A DNA stretch of 64,000 nt from the NCBI RefSeq assembly GCF_000340215.1, contig NW_006921532.1, forward strand, positions 10,701,764-10,765,763, given 5' to 3'. The notes beneath the pieces are model-generated. The model saw nothing but the letters and a program-made list of their open reading frames with translations. It did no database searches and was not told the DNA's origin. Each line of letters begins with the position of its first letter. Positions within the stretch are counted from its first letter, which is position 1. Below, one piece after another: positions 51,101 through 60,620 of this stretch. Position numbers and translations under genes: made by a program. The stretch is from Pseudocercospora fijiensis CIRAD86 (Eukaryota > Ascomycota > Dothideomycetes > Mycosphaerellales > Mycosphaerellaceae).

Positions 51101-51716
51101 GGGGGCTTAAAATCATGGGACCGAGACCGAGGCCGCAGACGAAGGTTGTGAGGCCGAGTGTGGCGACTTCGCGAGATATGTGGAAGTCGCGTTCGAGTTG
51201 TTTGTAAGTTGATGTGTAGGCGGCACTTGTGCAGGTGACGCAGAGGGATGATATGGAGATTATGATGACGATGAGCCATTTTCTGGGGGTTGGGAGGTTT
51301 TTTGGGTTGTAGGGGTCGTCTTCGCCTGAGAATGAGACTTCGTAGGCTTTGTCTGGTGGGTCGAGGTCTTTGCTATGGGTGCCTTGTTCGATTGGAGGTT
51401 CTGGGTCGATTTGATCGATTGTGTAGCCGTCTTGGAGGTGGTAGGAGCGTTGGGATGGAGCTGAGGAATGTGAGCGGGAGGGTTGGAGGGGAGGAGGGGA
51501 GAGGTGATTTTGGTGGTTGGGGGTTGAGCTTTGTTGGGTGTGTTGTCGTGTATTGCTTCGTAGATCTCGTTCGTCTTCGTCTTGGGATTCGGTGTCTTCT
51601 CCACGTTCATCTACTTCTTCTTTGCTCCTGCTTTCTTGGCTTGGAGATGTTTGCTGCTCTTGCTCCAATGCTTGTTTCTCTAAATCCATGTCGATTGGAA
51701 TCTTTTCTGGAGCCAT
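48116..51716 (-). CDS. DHA1-type MFS transporter with 20 introns, two GC-AG
   Basis: Exons in transcript order: 51716-50855, 50782-50768, 50666-50629, 50202-50139, 50070-50009, 49945-49813, 49744-49732, 49654-49645, 49582-49540, 49464-49441, 49384-49261, 49185-49154, 49084-49072, 49016-48991, 48930-48888, 48817-48782, 48715-48651, 48440-48408, 48351-48318, 48265-48237, 48180-48116. The phases agree at all 20 junctions and give 587 aa. A ~145-residue hydrophilic N-terminus precedes twelve transmembrane segments. Landmarks: RKWLIVIIISISSLC, SPLSEFYGRRIVY (motif A), DWRWTFYVLIIWAG, FVPETYAPVLLRRKA, GLGYQWATTLL. This is the polyamine/drug:H+ antiporter (TPO/FLU) group of the plasma membrane. Introns 4 (donor at 50138) and 18 (donor at 48407) begin GCAAGT. 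Exons of 10, 13, 13 and 15 nt occur. Substrate is not deducible. Confidence 0.88.
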
Positions 51717-52696
51717 CGTGATTTTGTCCGAGAGCTCGCGCGCAGTTGTCGGCTATCGTGAGTGAATCGAGAGTTCAGAAAAATGCTGGCTATGCCATTC
51801 GACGCGCTGAAGGCGTTGTCGAGGCAATGGCGAACTGGTGACAAGAAACAATGACAAGGAGAATGAATTGATGGACGCGTCAAGATGTTCTTGATTGGAT
51901 GGAAATGCAGAATAAGAGCTCTCCGACAACCTACCACACCTCCCATGAGTGCAAATTTGTTGATTGGACATGTGCGGCACCACTTGCGGTACGTCACAGA
52001 GTGGAAGAGTGGATGTGCGCTACCTTAGTCTGACTAGTGCGAATGATGTGCAGACATCCTCTTATCCCTTAGCCGCACGTACCGGTCGGCGCTGATGCTC
52101 GAGATTGGAGGTCATCAAACATGATATAGGGCGCGGGGCAGCGCGAACCCTCTCGACTGATTCGAAAGCGGATCTACGAAATCCGTAAACTCGGCCTCGC
52201 CCATTACAGTACAGCAACGCGAGTGTGGGCCAGTGTCAGATAGCCTCGGCCGATAGCGAACAAACACCAGGGGCATCCATACTGCTTCGCTTTGTCGGCC
52301 AAGTTGATAGGGTAAGCCAAGGACGCCAGTCTCCGGCAGCAAGTGCATGCGGCATTGTAGTCTATCACACCGCAAATATTGTTTACGTAATCGGCCTCCA
52401 AGTCGCGATGTAATAGTCTGTCAGCAGGCCCTTGATGACTGGGACTCAGTCTTTCCCTGTAAGCTTTATTAGAGACACGTCAGAGATGGCATGGATCTCT
52501 AAGAGCGCTTCTTGATGGAACGCGTCATGGTAACTACAAGGTAGGTGGTGAATTGGCCTGACATCGAGACACCACTTATGGCCATAACTTACGGCAGCAC
52601 ACTCTAGAGCAACTCTGTTTGACGCCAGTTGAGCGTGAAGATGCTTTTCTTGGGCTCATCCGCTCCACGCGTCTTGGTAGGACTGCCATGGTCTGC
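51717..52696. promoter_or_regulatory. MFS promoter / 3' flank of FF-WW gene
   Basis: 980 bp of unique sequence. Short open frames on both strands show no domain. I see no RNA gene or repeat. Confidence 0.4.
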
Positions 52697-54415
52697 TCAC
52701 GAGATATGTGCCTGGAGACCTCGATTGCCCACAGCCATGGCTCGTTGCAGCTCGCGCTCTTCCTCGCGGAGATTCCGCTTCGCTCGAGCTTCATCTTTTT
52801 GACTTTGTTGTCGCTCCTCTTCGACTTTACGCTCCCGCTCTGCCATGGCTTTTTCGCGACGTTTTCGCTCCTCGCGCTTCTTTTCATCTTCCGCTCGCTG
52901 CTCGTCACTCCTGTCACAATCATCAGGCGCAGGAGGCAGCTTCTTGATGAACAATTCGATGACGGAGTCTCGGACAACCGGCGGAAGACTTATAAAGTGA
53001 AGATGAGAGAGCAGTTGCTGCGGCAAGGAGTCAAGCCTTGTGTCCCGGTTCAAGGCCTTCAAAGGCAAGCTCTTCAAAAGCACTTGCAGATCCGCTTTGC
53101 GTGTGCTTTCGGGTAGCTTTAGTCTACTGATGTGGTCGCGATAAAGCTTTTCTCGATCTTTGTCGCTGAGCTTGCGGTCGTTCATTTCTCCTTCGCGCTT
53201 GTACTTGCGTTTGAACTCTGGCCAGTATAGCTTCGGGGTCGCCTTTGCCTGTAGGAACGCCAAGTAGGGAATTTTAGGATCAAGCTTCTCCATAGCTGCC
53301 CTTTCAGCCTTGAGCTCCGCTGCCCGGTCTCTGGCCCACGCATCGAAGACTTCTCGTCGTGCTTTCATATTTGGCAATACTGTATATCGATCATCGTTTA
53401 GGATGCTGGTATCCGACTCGTCCGCAATGATCTTCTCCCAAGGAGTGAAAGGGCTGATCTGGTAGTCGTATAGCAAGTCTCGGAATAGGTTGACAGCATC
53501 CTCACCACTCAAGTCGAGGCCTTCTGCGCCTTCTTCCCAACCAGCTTCAGGTTCTTCGCCATACTCGCCTGGATCAAGTCCGTACTCTTGACCCATCTGT
53601 GCCAATTGCCACTCAATGTCGTCTTCGCCAAATTCAACTGGAGCGTCTTCTTGTGCCTCGTCGCCTTGTTCTGGCTGCGATCCTTTTTCTGTAGATTGCT
53701 GTGCCTCGTCATCGTCGCCTTCTTCGCCTTCGGAGTCGGTCACCTCAACAACCTCATACTCGCTGTCACTTTCCAAATCATGACCCTGAGGCTGTAGTGG
53801 CTGAACAGCTTTGACCGCAGATTTTGCATCCTCTTCCTCGGCATGCTCGGCTTGTGCTGCCAGCTCGGCCATCATAGCTTCTTCATCTTCACGCTGAAGG
53901 CTTTCGCTCCTTCTCCTGCGACTCCTTCCCTCTTGATTTGCAGCATCGTTCACCTCGACTGCCTTGCTCTGCTTTCGCATCTGCGTGAGCTGCTCCTCTG
54001 CCCACTTGGCATTGTCGCTCTTTTCTTTTTGCTCCTTCTCCCACCTCTCAAAGTCTCGTACAGCAGGCCAGACATCATCCGGAATGCGCCAGAAGCTCTC
54101 TCTCGTCTGCATATTGTGTACAAAGCGCCTACGAAATTTTGTCTTCACTAATATCCATGGTTCATGGCCAGGTAGAACATGCTTAGACTTTGGCTTGTCT
54201 TTCTCATTGCGTGGATCATATGGCCGCCGTCGCTGCTGCTGAGAGTGCGCTTTGGGCCCTCGAGGCGGCCGGAAGGGTGTGTATTGGTCCTCTGTGCTGC
54301 CATTTGCGGCTTGCCAAGTCTCATCTGCCTCGTCGTCGCCGCCCAGAGGCACAAAATCGTCGTTGGCAGCAAGGGTCGGCGACGATGTCCGCTGTCGCTT
54401 CTGCGGCGACTCCAT
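52697..54415 (-). CDS. URN1: WW- and FF-domain splicing protein (Urn1/Dre4 type)
   Basis: 572-aa open frame; the ATG at 54415 (MESPQKRQRTSSP) is the first real one. A WW domain lies at about 84-115 (PWILVKTKFRRRFVHNM, landmarks RRRFVHN and ESFWRIP). An acidic and Gln-rich spacer follows, then FF-type domains at about 300-440 (NLFRDLLYDYQISPFTPWEKI, PNMKARREVFDAWARD, YLAFLQAKATPKLYWPEFKRK). The tail is a basic coiled coil ending REEERELQRAMAVGNRGLQ. Yeast Urn1 and fission yeast Dre4 are U2/U5-associated splicing factors. The C-terminus as called (QAHIS) could be extended by a further exon, since GTGAGC follows directly. It shares a 280-bp divergent promoter with PRE9. Confidence 0.82.
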   Translation of the reverse strand: MESPQKRQRTSSPTLAANDDFVPLGGDDEADETWQAANGSTEDQYTPFRPPRGPKAHSQQQRRRPYDPRNEKDKPKSKHVLPGHEPWILVKTKFRRRFVHNMQTRESFWRIPDDVWPAVRDFERWEKEQKEKSDNAKWAEEQLTQMRKQSKAVEVNDAANQEGRSRRRRSESLQREDEEAMMAELAAQAEHAEEEDAKSAVKAVQPLQPQGHDLESDSEYEVVEVTDSEGEEGDDDEAQQSTEKGSQPEQGDEAQEDAPVEFGEDDIEWQLAQMGQEYGLDPGEYGEEPEAGWEEGAEGLDLSGEDAVNLFRDLLYDYQISPFTPWEKIIADESDTSILNDDRYTVLPNMKARREVFDAWARDRAAELKAERAAMEKLDPKIPYLAFLQAKATPKLYWPEFKRKYKREGEMNDRKLSDKDREKLYRDHISRLKLPESTRKADLQVLLKSLPLKALNRDTRLDSLPQQLLSHLHFISLPPVVRDSVIELFIKKLPPAPDDCDRSDEQRAEDEKKREERKRREKAMAERERKVEEERQQSQKDEARAKRNLREEERELQRAMAVGNRGLQAHIS

Positions 54416-54695
54416 TGCTGGAGGCGACAGTGGCAATCGTCAGTGTCGTGAATGTGTTGTGGAGGCTGGAAATGTTGGAGCTCGGGAAAGCTGCGGGCGA
54501 TTCCACGACGATGTCAGTGCGCGACGCGCTTGCCTCGTTTGCCTGGAGAGCTTCAAGTCCAAGCATGTGAACATCGACCAAGAAACATCTGCACCATCGA
54601 CAAACCTCCCGCGCACCTACTCACTCAACGTCAACTTTGGAACAAAATAGCACAAAGTCACCAAGTGCGAGAAGACTGCACAGAACACCGCAATC
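54416..54695. promoter_or_regulatory. Divergent promoter of URN1 and PRE9
   Basis: 280 bp between outward-facing starts. No recognisable proteasome-control element of the GGTGGCAAA kind was seen. Confidence 0.45.
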
Positions 54696-55559
54696 ATGTC
54701 AAGACGCTACGACAGGTATGCGCTGCCTCAATCCACAACCATACTTTATCTAACCACATTTCTTTAGTCGCACGACCATCTTCTCGCCTGAAGGCCGCCT
54801 CTATCAAGTCGAATACGCCCTTGAAGCCATCTCACATGCCGGTACAGCGCTCGGAATCCTCGCCACAGATGGAATCGTCCTCGCAGCAGAGCGCAAAGTC
54901 ACCAGCAAGCTCCTGGAGCAAGATACAAGCGCCGAGAAGCTGTACATCTTGAACGAGTGTGTACCCTCAATCCTTACATCTGGTTACGCTATGCTGACTG
55001 TCTTTCTAGCAACATGATCTGCGCCGTTGCAGGCATGACCGCAGACGCCAACATCCTCATCAACTACGCCCGACAAGCCGCCCAGCGATACCTCCTCACA
55101 TATAACGCCGACATCCCATGCGAACAGCTCGTACGGCGGCTGTGCGATTTGAAGCAAGGATACACACAGCACGGTGGTCTGCGACCTTTCGGAGTGTCCT
55201 TCATCTACGCAGGATGGGACAACCAGCGGCAGTTCCAGCTGTACCAGTCGAATCCATCAGGCAACTACACTGGCTGGAAGGCCACCAGCGTCGGCGCAAA
55301 CAACGCAAGCGCTCAGTCATTACTCAAGCAGGACTACAATGAGGAATGCACCCTCAAGCAGGCATGCGAGTTGGCTGTGAAGGTGTTGAGCAAGACGATG
55401 GACAGCACGAAGCTGTCGAGTGAGAAGATTGAGTTTGCCACAGTCGGCCGGACAGAGAAGGGCACCATCTATCACAAACTCTGGGCAGCTGAGGAGATTG
55501 ACGCGCTGCTTAAGGAGCATGGTCTTGGCAAGGCCAGTGAGGAGGAGCCAGCTGCATAG
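54696..55559 (+). CDS. PRE9: 20S proteasome subunit alpha-3
   Basis: Exons 54696-54715, 54768-54956 and 55010-55559, giving 252 aa. It forms part of the outer alpha ring of the 20S core. The N-terminal proteasome_A signature [21 protein letters not shown] is present (landmarks [14 protein letters not shown]), as are the family stretches [22 protein letters not shown] (the Asp is formed across intron 2), [27 protein letters not shown] and [13 protein letters not shown]. The first exon has only 20 nt (MSRRYD plus two bases). Donors are GTATGC and GTGTGT, acceptors TTTAG and CTAG. Like other alpha subunits it lacks a catalytic Thr. Confidence 0.95.
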
Positions 55560-55879
55560 ACGTTGGAAGACGGTAATGAGAAATATGTACAATATCAGGC
55601 ATGAGCAAGGCGTACGGCAGTATCGCATGGCCCGCGATGCTTGAGACTACTGACCATCAAGGCTACTACTAAGGCCAACGGTGAGCATGTGAAAACGTGT
55701 GGTTCATTTGAATTGACTCACCATCTCACTTCCTCACTTTGGAGGCGCGTCTAACAAATGAAGTGCATGCGAACTGCTGCTGCTACGACGTTATTTGTTT
55801 ACTTTTCATCAACAACCAACTGAACATGACTACAGTCACATATCACTGACGCGCAGCACTAACACCAACACTGCTCACC
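55560..55879. other. PRE9 3' flank and promoter of next gene
   Basis: 320 bp. No motif recognised. Confidence 0.4.
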
Positions 55880-57091
55880 ATGTCGCGCGTCATCAGAGCC
55901 AAAGGCTGTTCAGCCAAAGACCTCGACCTACACTCCAAAGAAGCGCTCCGCTGGCCAACCTTCCAATTCGAGCCCCTTCAAAACGTCCAAGTCCCCATCG
56001 CCATCTTCCGCTCCTCAAACCCCTTAGGCCTCTGTCTAGCAATCAAAGAATGGCTCTTCCAATCTTTCGACAGTCGCCTTTACGGCCACCCAGACATGCT
56101 GCGGATGGAAAGCCAGGAGCTAGACACTCTCCAACTCAAAACAGAAGGTAAGTTAGTTCTCCTCGAAGGCGCAACAACCCTCGACAGCAACGGCGGCAGC
56201 GGGCGAAAAGACAGTGGAGTCGGAATATCAGCATCAGCAGCAGGGGCACAAATCGGAATTCTAGGAGTCTTCATGCCAGGAGACTCGAAAGTGAGATGGT
56301 ATTATTCCGCAGGTAAGTCTTTTCCACGTCCCTCAAAACCACACCCTCTTCTTGTTACAACACCCACTAACAAAACCCCGCCCCCTTCTCATCATGACCA
56401 CAGTCCCATACAAATACCTCCTCCTGCACCTAACCTCAAAAAACCTCCTAACTCTCACCAAAATCTTGGAACCGGGAACAACTCACCATTCCCGCCTCTA
56501 CACATTCCTCCAAACTTCTTTCTCCCAAGCAACCCACATCCCCGAAGCCCCAGATTACCTCAACGCCATCTCAATCACAGACTACGCCCCGGAAATCCAA
56601 AACCCGGAAACGGCCCTGGACCGTTTGCTGCGAATGGAGAGCGTGCAATCTGGGAAAGAGTACCGCGATGGGAGTGAGGATCGATATCTTCTGGACTTGG
56701 AAGAAGCTGGGGAACGAGAAATAGCTGCGGTCGTAAGTATAATAATCCACCCCATCCATCCATCCATCCCTTAAGACTCCTCTAACCTCTAATCTTCTAG
56801 CTCGGACTCCACTGCGCCGAATACCTCTTGATCAAACGAACATTTTTCAAGGAATTCTATACAGAAGTGTATCGATCGGCCGAGACGAAGAGGGGAGGGA
56901 GAGTTAGGACTGATCATGCGCATCATCAGTGGTTGGAAGAGGTTTATGGGTGGAAGAGTACGAAGTCGAGGAGGTTGGTGGCTGCTTGGAAGGAATTGGG
57001 GATGTTGGATGAGGAGAGGTTTGGGCCGTGGATTAAGGCGGGTGGGATGTTGGGGCAAACGATGAAGAGGGAGATGGAGGGTGAGGATTGA
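55880..57091 (+). CDS. Hypothetical protein with SWIRM-like C-terminus
   Basis: Exons 55880-56312, 56404-56732 and 56801-57091, phases consistent, 350 aa. Not recognised as a named family. Residues 1-145 contain FQFEPLQNVQVPIAIFRSSN and LCLAIKEWLFQSFDSRLYG, which look globular. The middle is YKYLLLHLTSKNLLTLTKIL. The last ~95 residues (CAEYLLIKRTFFKEFY, YGWKSTKSRRLVAAWKELGML) have the helical pattern of SWIRM or other winged-helix domains, where cysteine/tyrosine-rich CxxYLxxKRxFF is followed by a basic DNA-contact helix. That is a weak resemblance, so a chromatin role is only a guess. Both introns have GTAAGT donors. A third GGTAAGT near 56146 is read through as coding. Confidence 0.7.
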
Positions 57092-57427
57092 AATATCAAT
57101 CGTGAGAAGATGAGGAGGTAGTGGTTGATTCTCGAATGGGCTGATCGAATGTGGAGCCTGGAATCAAAGCACTCAATACAATCACGGAATATTCGAGTTG
57201 AATGTTCATATTCAAGCAGGGGGAAGCAGGGATTGATACTATAGTCTGGAGTGCCTACGTCTATAGTAACTATCGTCGACCTTTCCCCAGGTAAACATGA
57301 CGATTCATAAGAATTCAAGATCTTGAAACTCAATCATGAATATTCTGAACATGAATATGCAATCCAAGAATCAAGCTCTATGTATGCGAAGGAAGCTCGA
57401 GGGCATCGCAGCTGCAATTTTGTCCCC
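57092..57427. other. Convergent intergenic region
   Basis: 336 bp between convergent stops. No feature recognised. Confidence 0.4.
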
Positions 57428-58707
57428 TCAGATGCGTATCTCGTAATTCAAATCCTGCTCATATCCAACACTCAATTGAGGAACCTGCTGATATCGTCCT
57501 CTCAATATCTGCCGAGTGTTTTGCAAGACTTGGACGTAACTCTGCCTTGGGCCGAATTGCTTCATGCATTCGAGAAAAGCCCAGGACATTGCTCCCACGT
57601 GACTACCAGCGATCGACGCATCCGCTGATGTCTGATCGTCTCGGCATCCAGAGTACATCCAGATTTGTTTTTGTTGTTCATCGGCGTATTCTTGTGCGAA
57701 GTCTTGCGTTCCGAGACCGTATTGGTCAGTCTCCTCGTGCCGGTGGGTAAGGCCTCGGAAGAAAGAAGTTGCTCCGGCGAAGAGTTGTTGTGCTTCCCCG
57801 ATATTGTCGAATGTGAAGCCTCCTTGGATTAGATGAGACGCAGCGCCGACGAGACGCATGCCTATAATCAATCAGAAGAGCTCGATCGTGAGTCAGAAGC
57901 CCTGGGCAGTGACATATTTACCTGCTTGGACGTTGTCCAGCATTGACACGTTGCCTTCCTCGTCGCTTCGATAGATATAAGGAAGCTCGATTGCAGAACC
58001 ACTGTGACAGCAGTCGAAGATGACGAATAGAGTACTGTTGGGCGGCAAGCAGGTCACAAGCGTCTTATGCAATATGCCACTTGGAATCTGTCCATTTCTC
58101 TCAAAGTCGTAAGGCACCTGTGCATAGGTTAGAAAAGAAGTTGGTGAGTGGTGGAGGAAGAGTTACGATGGTGTCGTCAAATCCACTGGTTCTATAACCG
58201 CCTGTGTCTTCGACTTGGCCTCCGTGCCCGCTGTAATGTCTGTGGGAATGTGCCATTAGCATGGATATTGCATGAAGAATTGCATGTTGAGAGTGAAGCG
58301 GAGGAGTGATACAAAAAGTTGACTGTTCCTGGATCTCGAACAAGCCATTGCATAGCGGCAAGCATGTTATGGCCATTTGGCCACATGGGCTGTTCACAGA
58401 ATCAGTCATGCGTTATGTGTGTGTGAAAGAGGCAGAGACCAACTCCACTTGGATCTGTATGTTGGTCGTCTGAAAAAAAGAAGTCAGTGTAAGCACTTGA
58501 GAGCGTGTGGGCCTGAAAATTGCTTCAACACCTACCTCGTAGTATTACTTGCGAACTGCGATCTGTTGGATAGTCCATTGCCGCGAGGAATTCTCGCATG
58601 TTCTCGACGTCTTGGTGGCAGCCCTGAAGCTCATGGTCGCTGCCGACATAGTTGATGCCTATGAGTAGGGACTTCTTTCGCGGTCTTCCGCCACCTTGGC
58701 GGTACAT
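57428..58707 (-). CDS. MCA1: Type I metacaspase without long prodomain
   Basis: Exons in transcript order: 58707-58536, 58469-58444, 58389-58313, 58239-58167, 58117-57922, 57861-57428, giving 325 aa. Metacaspases are Ca-dependent cysteine proteases that cut after Arg or Lys and take part in stress response and aggregate clearance. The catalytic dyad is His97 (HYSGHGGQ) and Cys153 (FDCCHSGS). KKSLLIGINYVGSDHELQGC begins the p20 unit only ~12 residues from the ATG, and EVTQ-like p10 landmarks are represented by MYSGCRDDQTSADA and GAMSWAFLECM. The Gln/Pro-rich prodomain usual in fungi is missing; it is either lost or encoded by an unrecognised upstream exon. Donors include GTTGGT and GTATCA. Confidence 0.87.
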
Positions 58708-59455
58708 GGTCAAGATGTGGTAAGGAGAGCTTGGTCGAGGTAGACGTTGATGGGTCGCGCGAAGAGATTCGATTCGGTCTTCGGCAATTGATCAAGTAGT
58801 TGAGGAAAACGCTGAGCGTGATATCGAGGAGGGTTTCTGTATGTCCTCAATGCTATGGAGGCTGTTTCTTGGCTGTTGATATGTGCCTGAAGATCAGCTC
58901 CAGCGACCCGGTAGCGCGCACACGCAATCGCGGCTCTGCGGGATCGGTGCTGATGTATCATGTACTGATGTACTAATGTACTAATGTACTGATGTCACTG
59001 AAGAGAGCACGTGGACTGGCGTACTGAGCGTGTACAATAGTACCGTACACTACACAATGGAGATGAGTGGTATGGCAATCGCGGTAAGCGTGGACAAGGT
59101 CTCATAGCGGCTGGGAAGGAGAGGTGCTCGTGAGGATGACTTAGGCAGGCGCCAGTCGGTAGCAGATTAAGCAGGGCAATCATAGTTCTTAGCTATAAGA
59201 GTAGTAGTATGGAGCAGTCATGATGTTACATGTTCGCTTCTTCCTTGTAGGCCAGCCATCGTTGTCCAGGGCCACATGGCTGAGCGATGGCCCAAGGCGT
59301 GGTTGGAAGCCATGCAGCTATCGAAATAGTGCACGGTGGCCAGGCGATGTGCCCAGTGAGGAATATTGTAACTATGCATGACTAGTGTTGTGCCTCCCAT
59401 TCCACACACAATGTCCATAAGCTTACAACCACGGTAATCACCGTAGAGCTAATAT
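58708..59455. promoter_or_regulatory. Metacaspase upstream region up to repeat boundary
   Basis: About 750 bp of normal-composition sequence. At 58959-58996 a 10-bp unit ATGTACT(G/A)(A)T is repeated about four times. The composition changes to RIP type at about 59,450. No gene supported. Confidence 0.45.
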
Positions 59456-60620
59456 AGGCCTGTTATGTCTACCTATTATTATGCTTATATAATATCTGAG
59501 TGATGGCTTAGCTCTATAACAAGGGGTTGGCTTTTATAAGGTCGGCCTCTAGTAAGGCGCCTTTAGTAAGGCGCCTTTAGTAAGGCGCCTTTAGCAAGGC
59601 TAGCAAGGCGCCTTTAGCAAGGCCTCGTATGCTAACATATAGAAGAATAGACAACTATCGATTATAGAGTTTAACTGCTATATAGAAAGTATATAAAGAG
59701 ACCTTATTACTACTAAATTTATATAGTATCCTACTTATTCGATCTACCTCTTTTATTAACTAAGAACTAGCTAATCTTCTACCTCTTATCGCTATATCTT
59801 AAGACACTTCTAGCGGCTCTTAGCCTACAATCTTCGGTACTAGTACCTCTTCTCGAGTCGGCGGTAATAAGTAGAAGCGTATAAAAGACGAGTATTAGTA
59901 GTAAGTCGATCGTAACCGCTCGAGTAGTAAGAACTATCTATATATAACTTACTACTATTATAGCGATAGCTAGACCTCGAATAAGCGCTCTCGAGTGTTT
60001 AACTACCTTACGAAGTGTCTATTATTGCCGGAGTGTCTCTAGACGAAGTATTAGTCGTACCGAGTAGTTAATATCGACGTTAAGTTACTAGAAGGTCTTA
60101 GGTAATCAGATTAGTAAGGAGGCTTCTAGTACTAGTACTAAGGTTAGTTAAACTATCCTTCTTAGAAAGCACGGCTTTATCGACACTATAACTCTAAAGT
60201 AGTATAAGGAAGCTAGTAAGCGTATTGCTAAGTAGATATTCGCTACTAGATTGCTACTATATACGACTAAACACCCTACCTTTAAAGTATAGCTAAAATT
60301 ACTACGTCTAGCCTTCTCGCTACCTAGTCGTAAGGTTCTAACCTAATACTAGCTTCTAAGGATATATAAGGACCTTCGAGGCGAGATAGACCGTAATATT
60401 GCTAAAAGCAATCGGATTACGCTTATAACGGATAGTTAGAGTAATCGGAAGGGTAGAGGCTATATTAACTACCTAGCGGTTATACCTCGAGTAGTATACT
60501 TCCTTAGCAGTTAGGCTACTAGCGCGACTCGTAGGTCCGCTATACTAGGCATATAGTTATAGTACGAAGGTATCGTAACGGTTGTGCGGTACAAAAGTTA
60601 ATACATTCTCTAAGGTACCG
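59456..60620 (+). mobile_element. hAT-type DNA transposon relic (BED finger and transposase)
   Basis: Reading through TAG/TAA stops on the plus strand, about 59850-60050 resembles a BED zinc finger (Cys-rich with HL/YL-TKCLLLPECL spacing). About 60150-60580 reads as hAT/DUF659 transposase, with LITDS*SNRKGRGYINYLAV (stop at the expected Trp) and the following VVYFLSS. Element ends and the 8-bp target duplication were not found. All damage is of the RIP type. Confidence 0.65.
59551..59622. repeat. 14-bp tandem repeat with palindromic core
   Basis: About four to five copies of TAAGGCGCCTTTAG, or with C in place of the first T. The core AAGGCGCCTT is a perfect palindrome. It lies at the left edge of the RIP-degraded block and could be a subterminal repeat of the DNA transposon next to it. 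Confidence 0.75.

Noticed and set aside
58710..58961. 83-codon minus-strand frame upstream of the metacaspase as its missing prodomain
   Set aside because: It is in a different frame, is not Gln/Pro-rich, and I see no splice pair that would join it convincingly.
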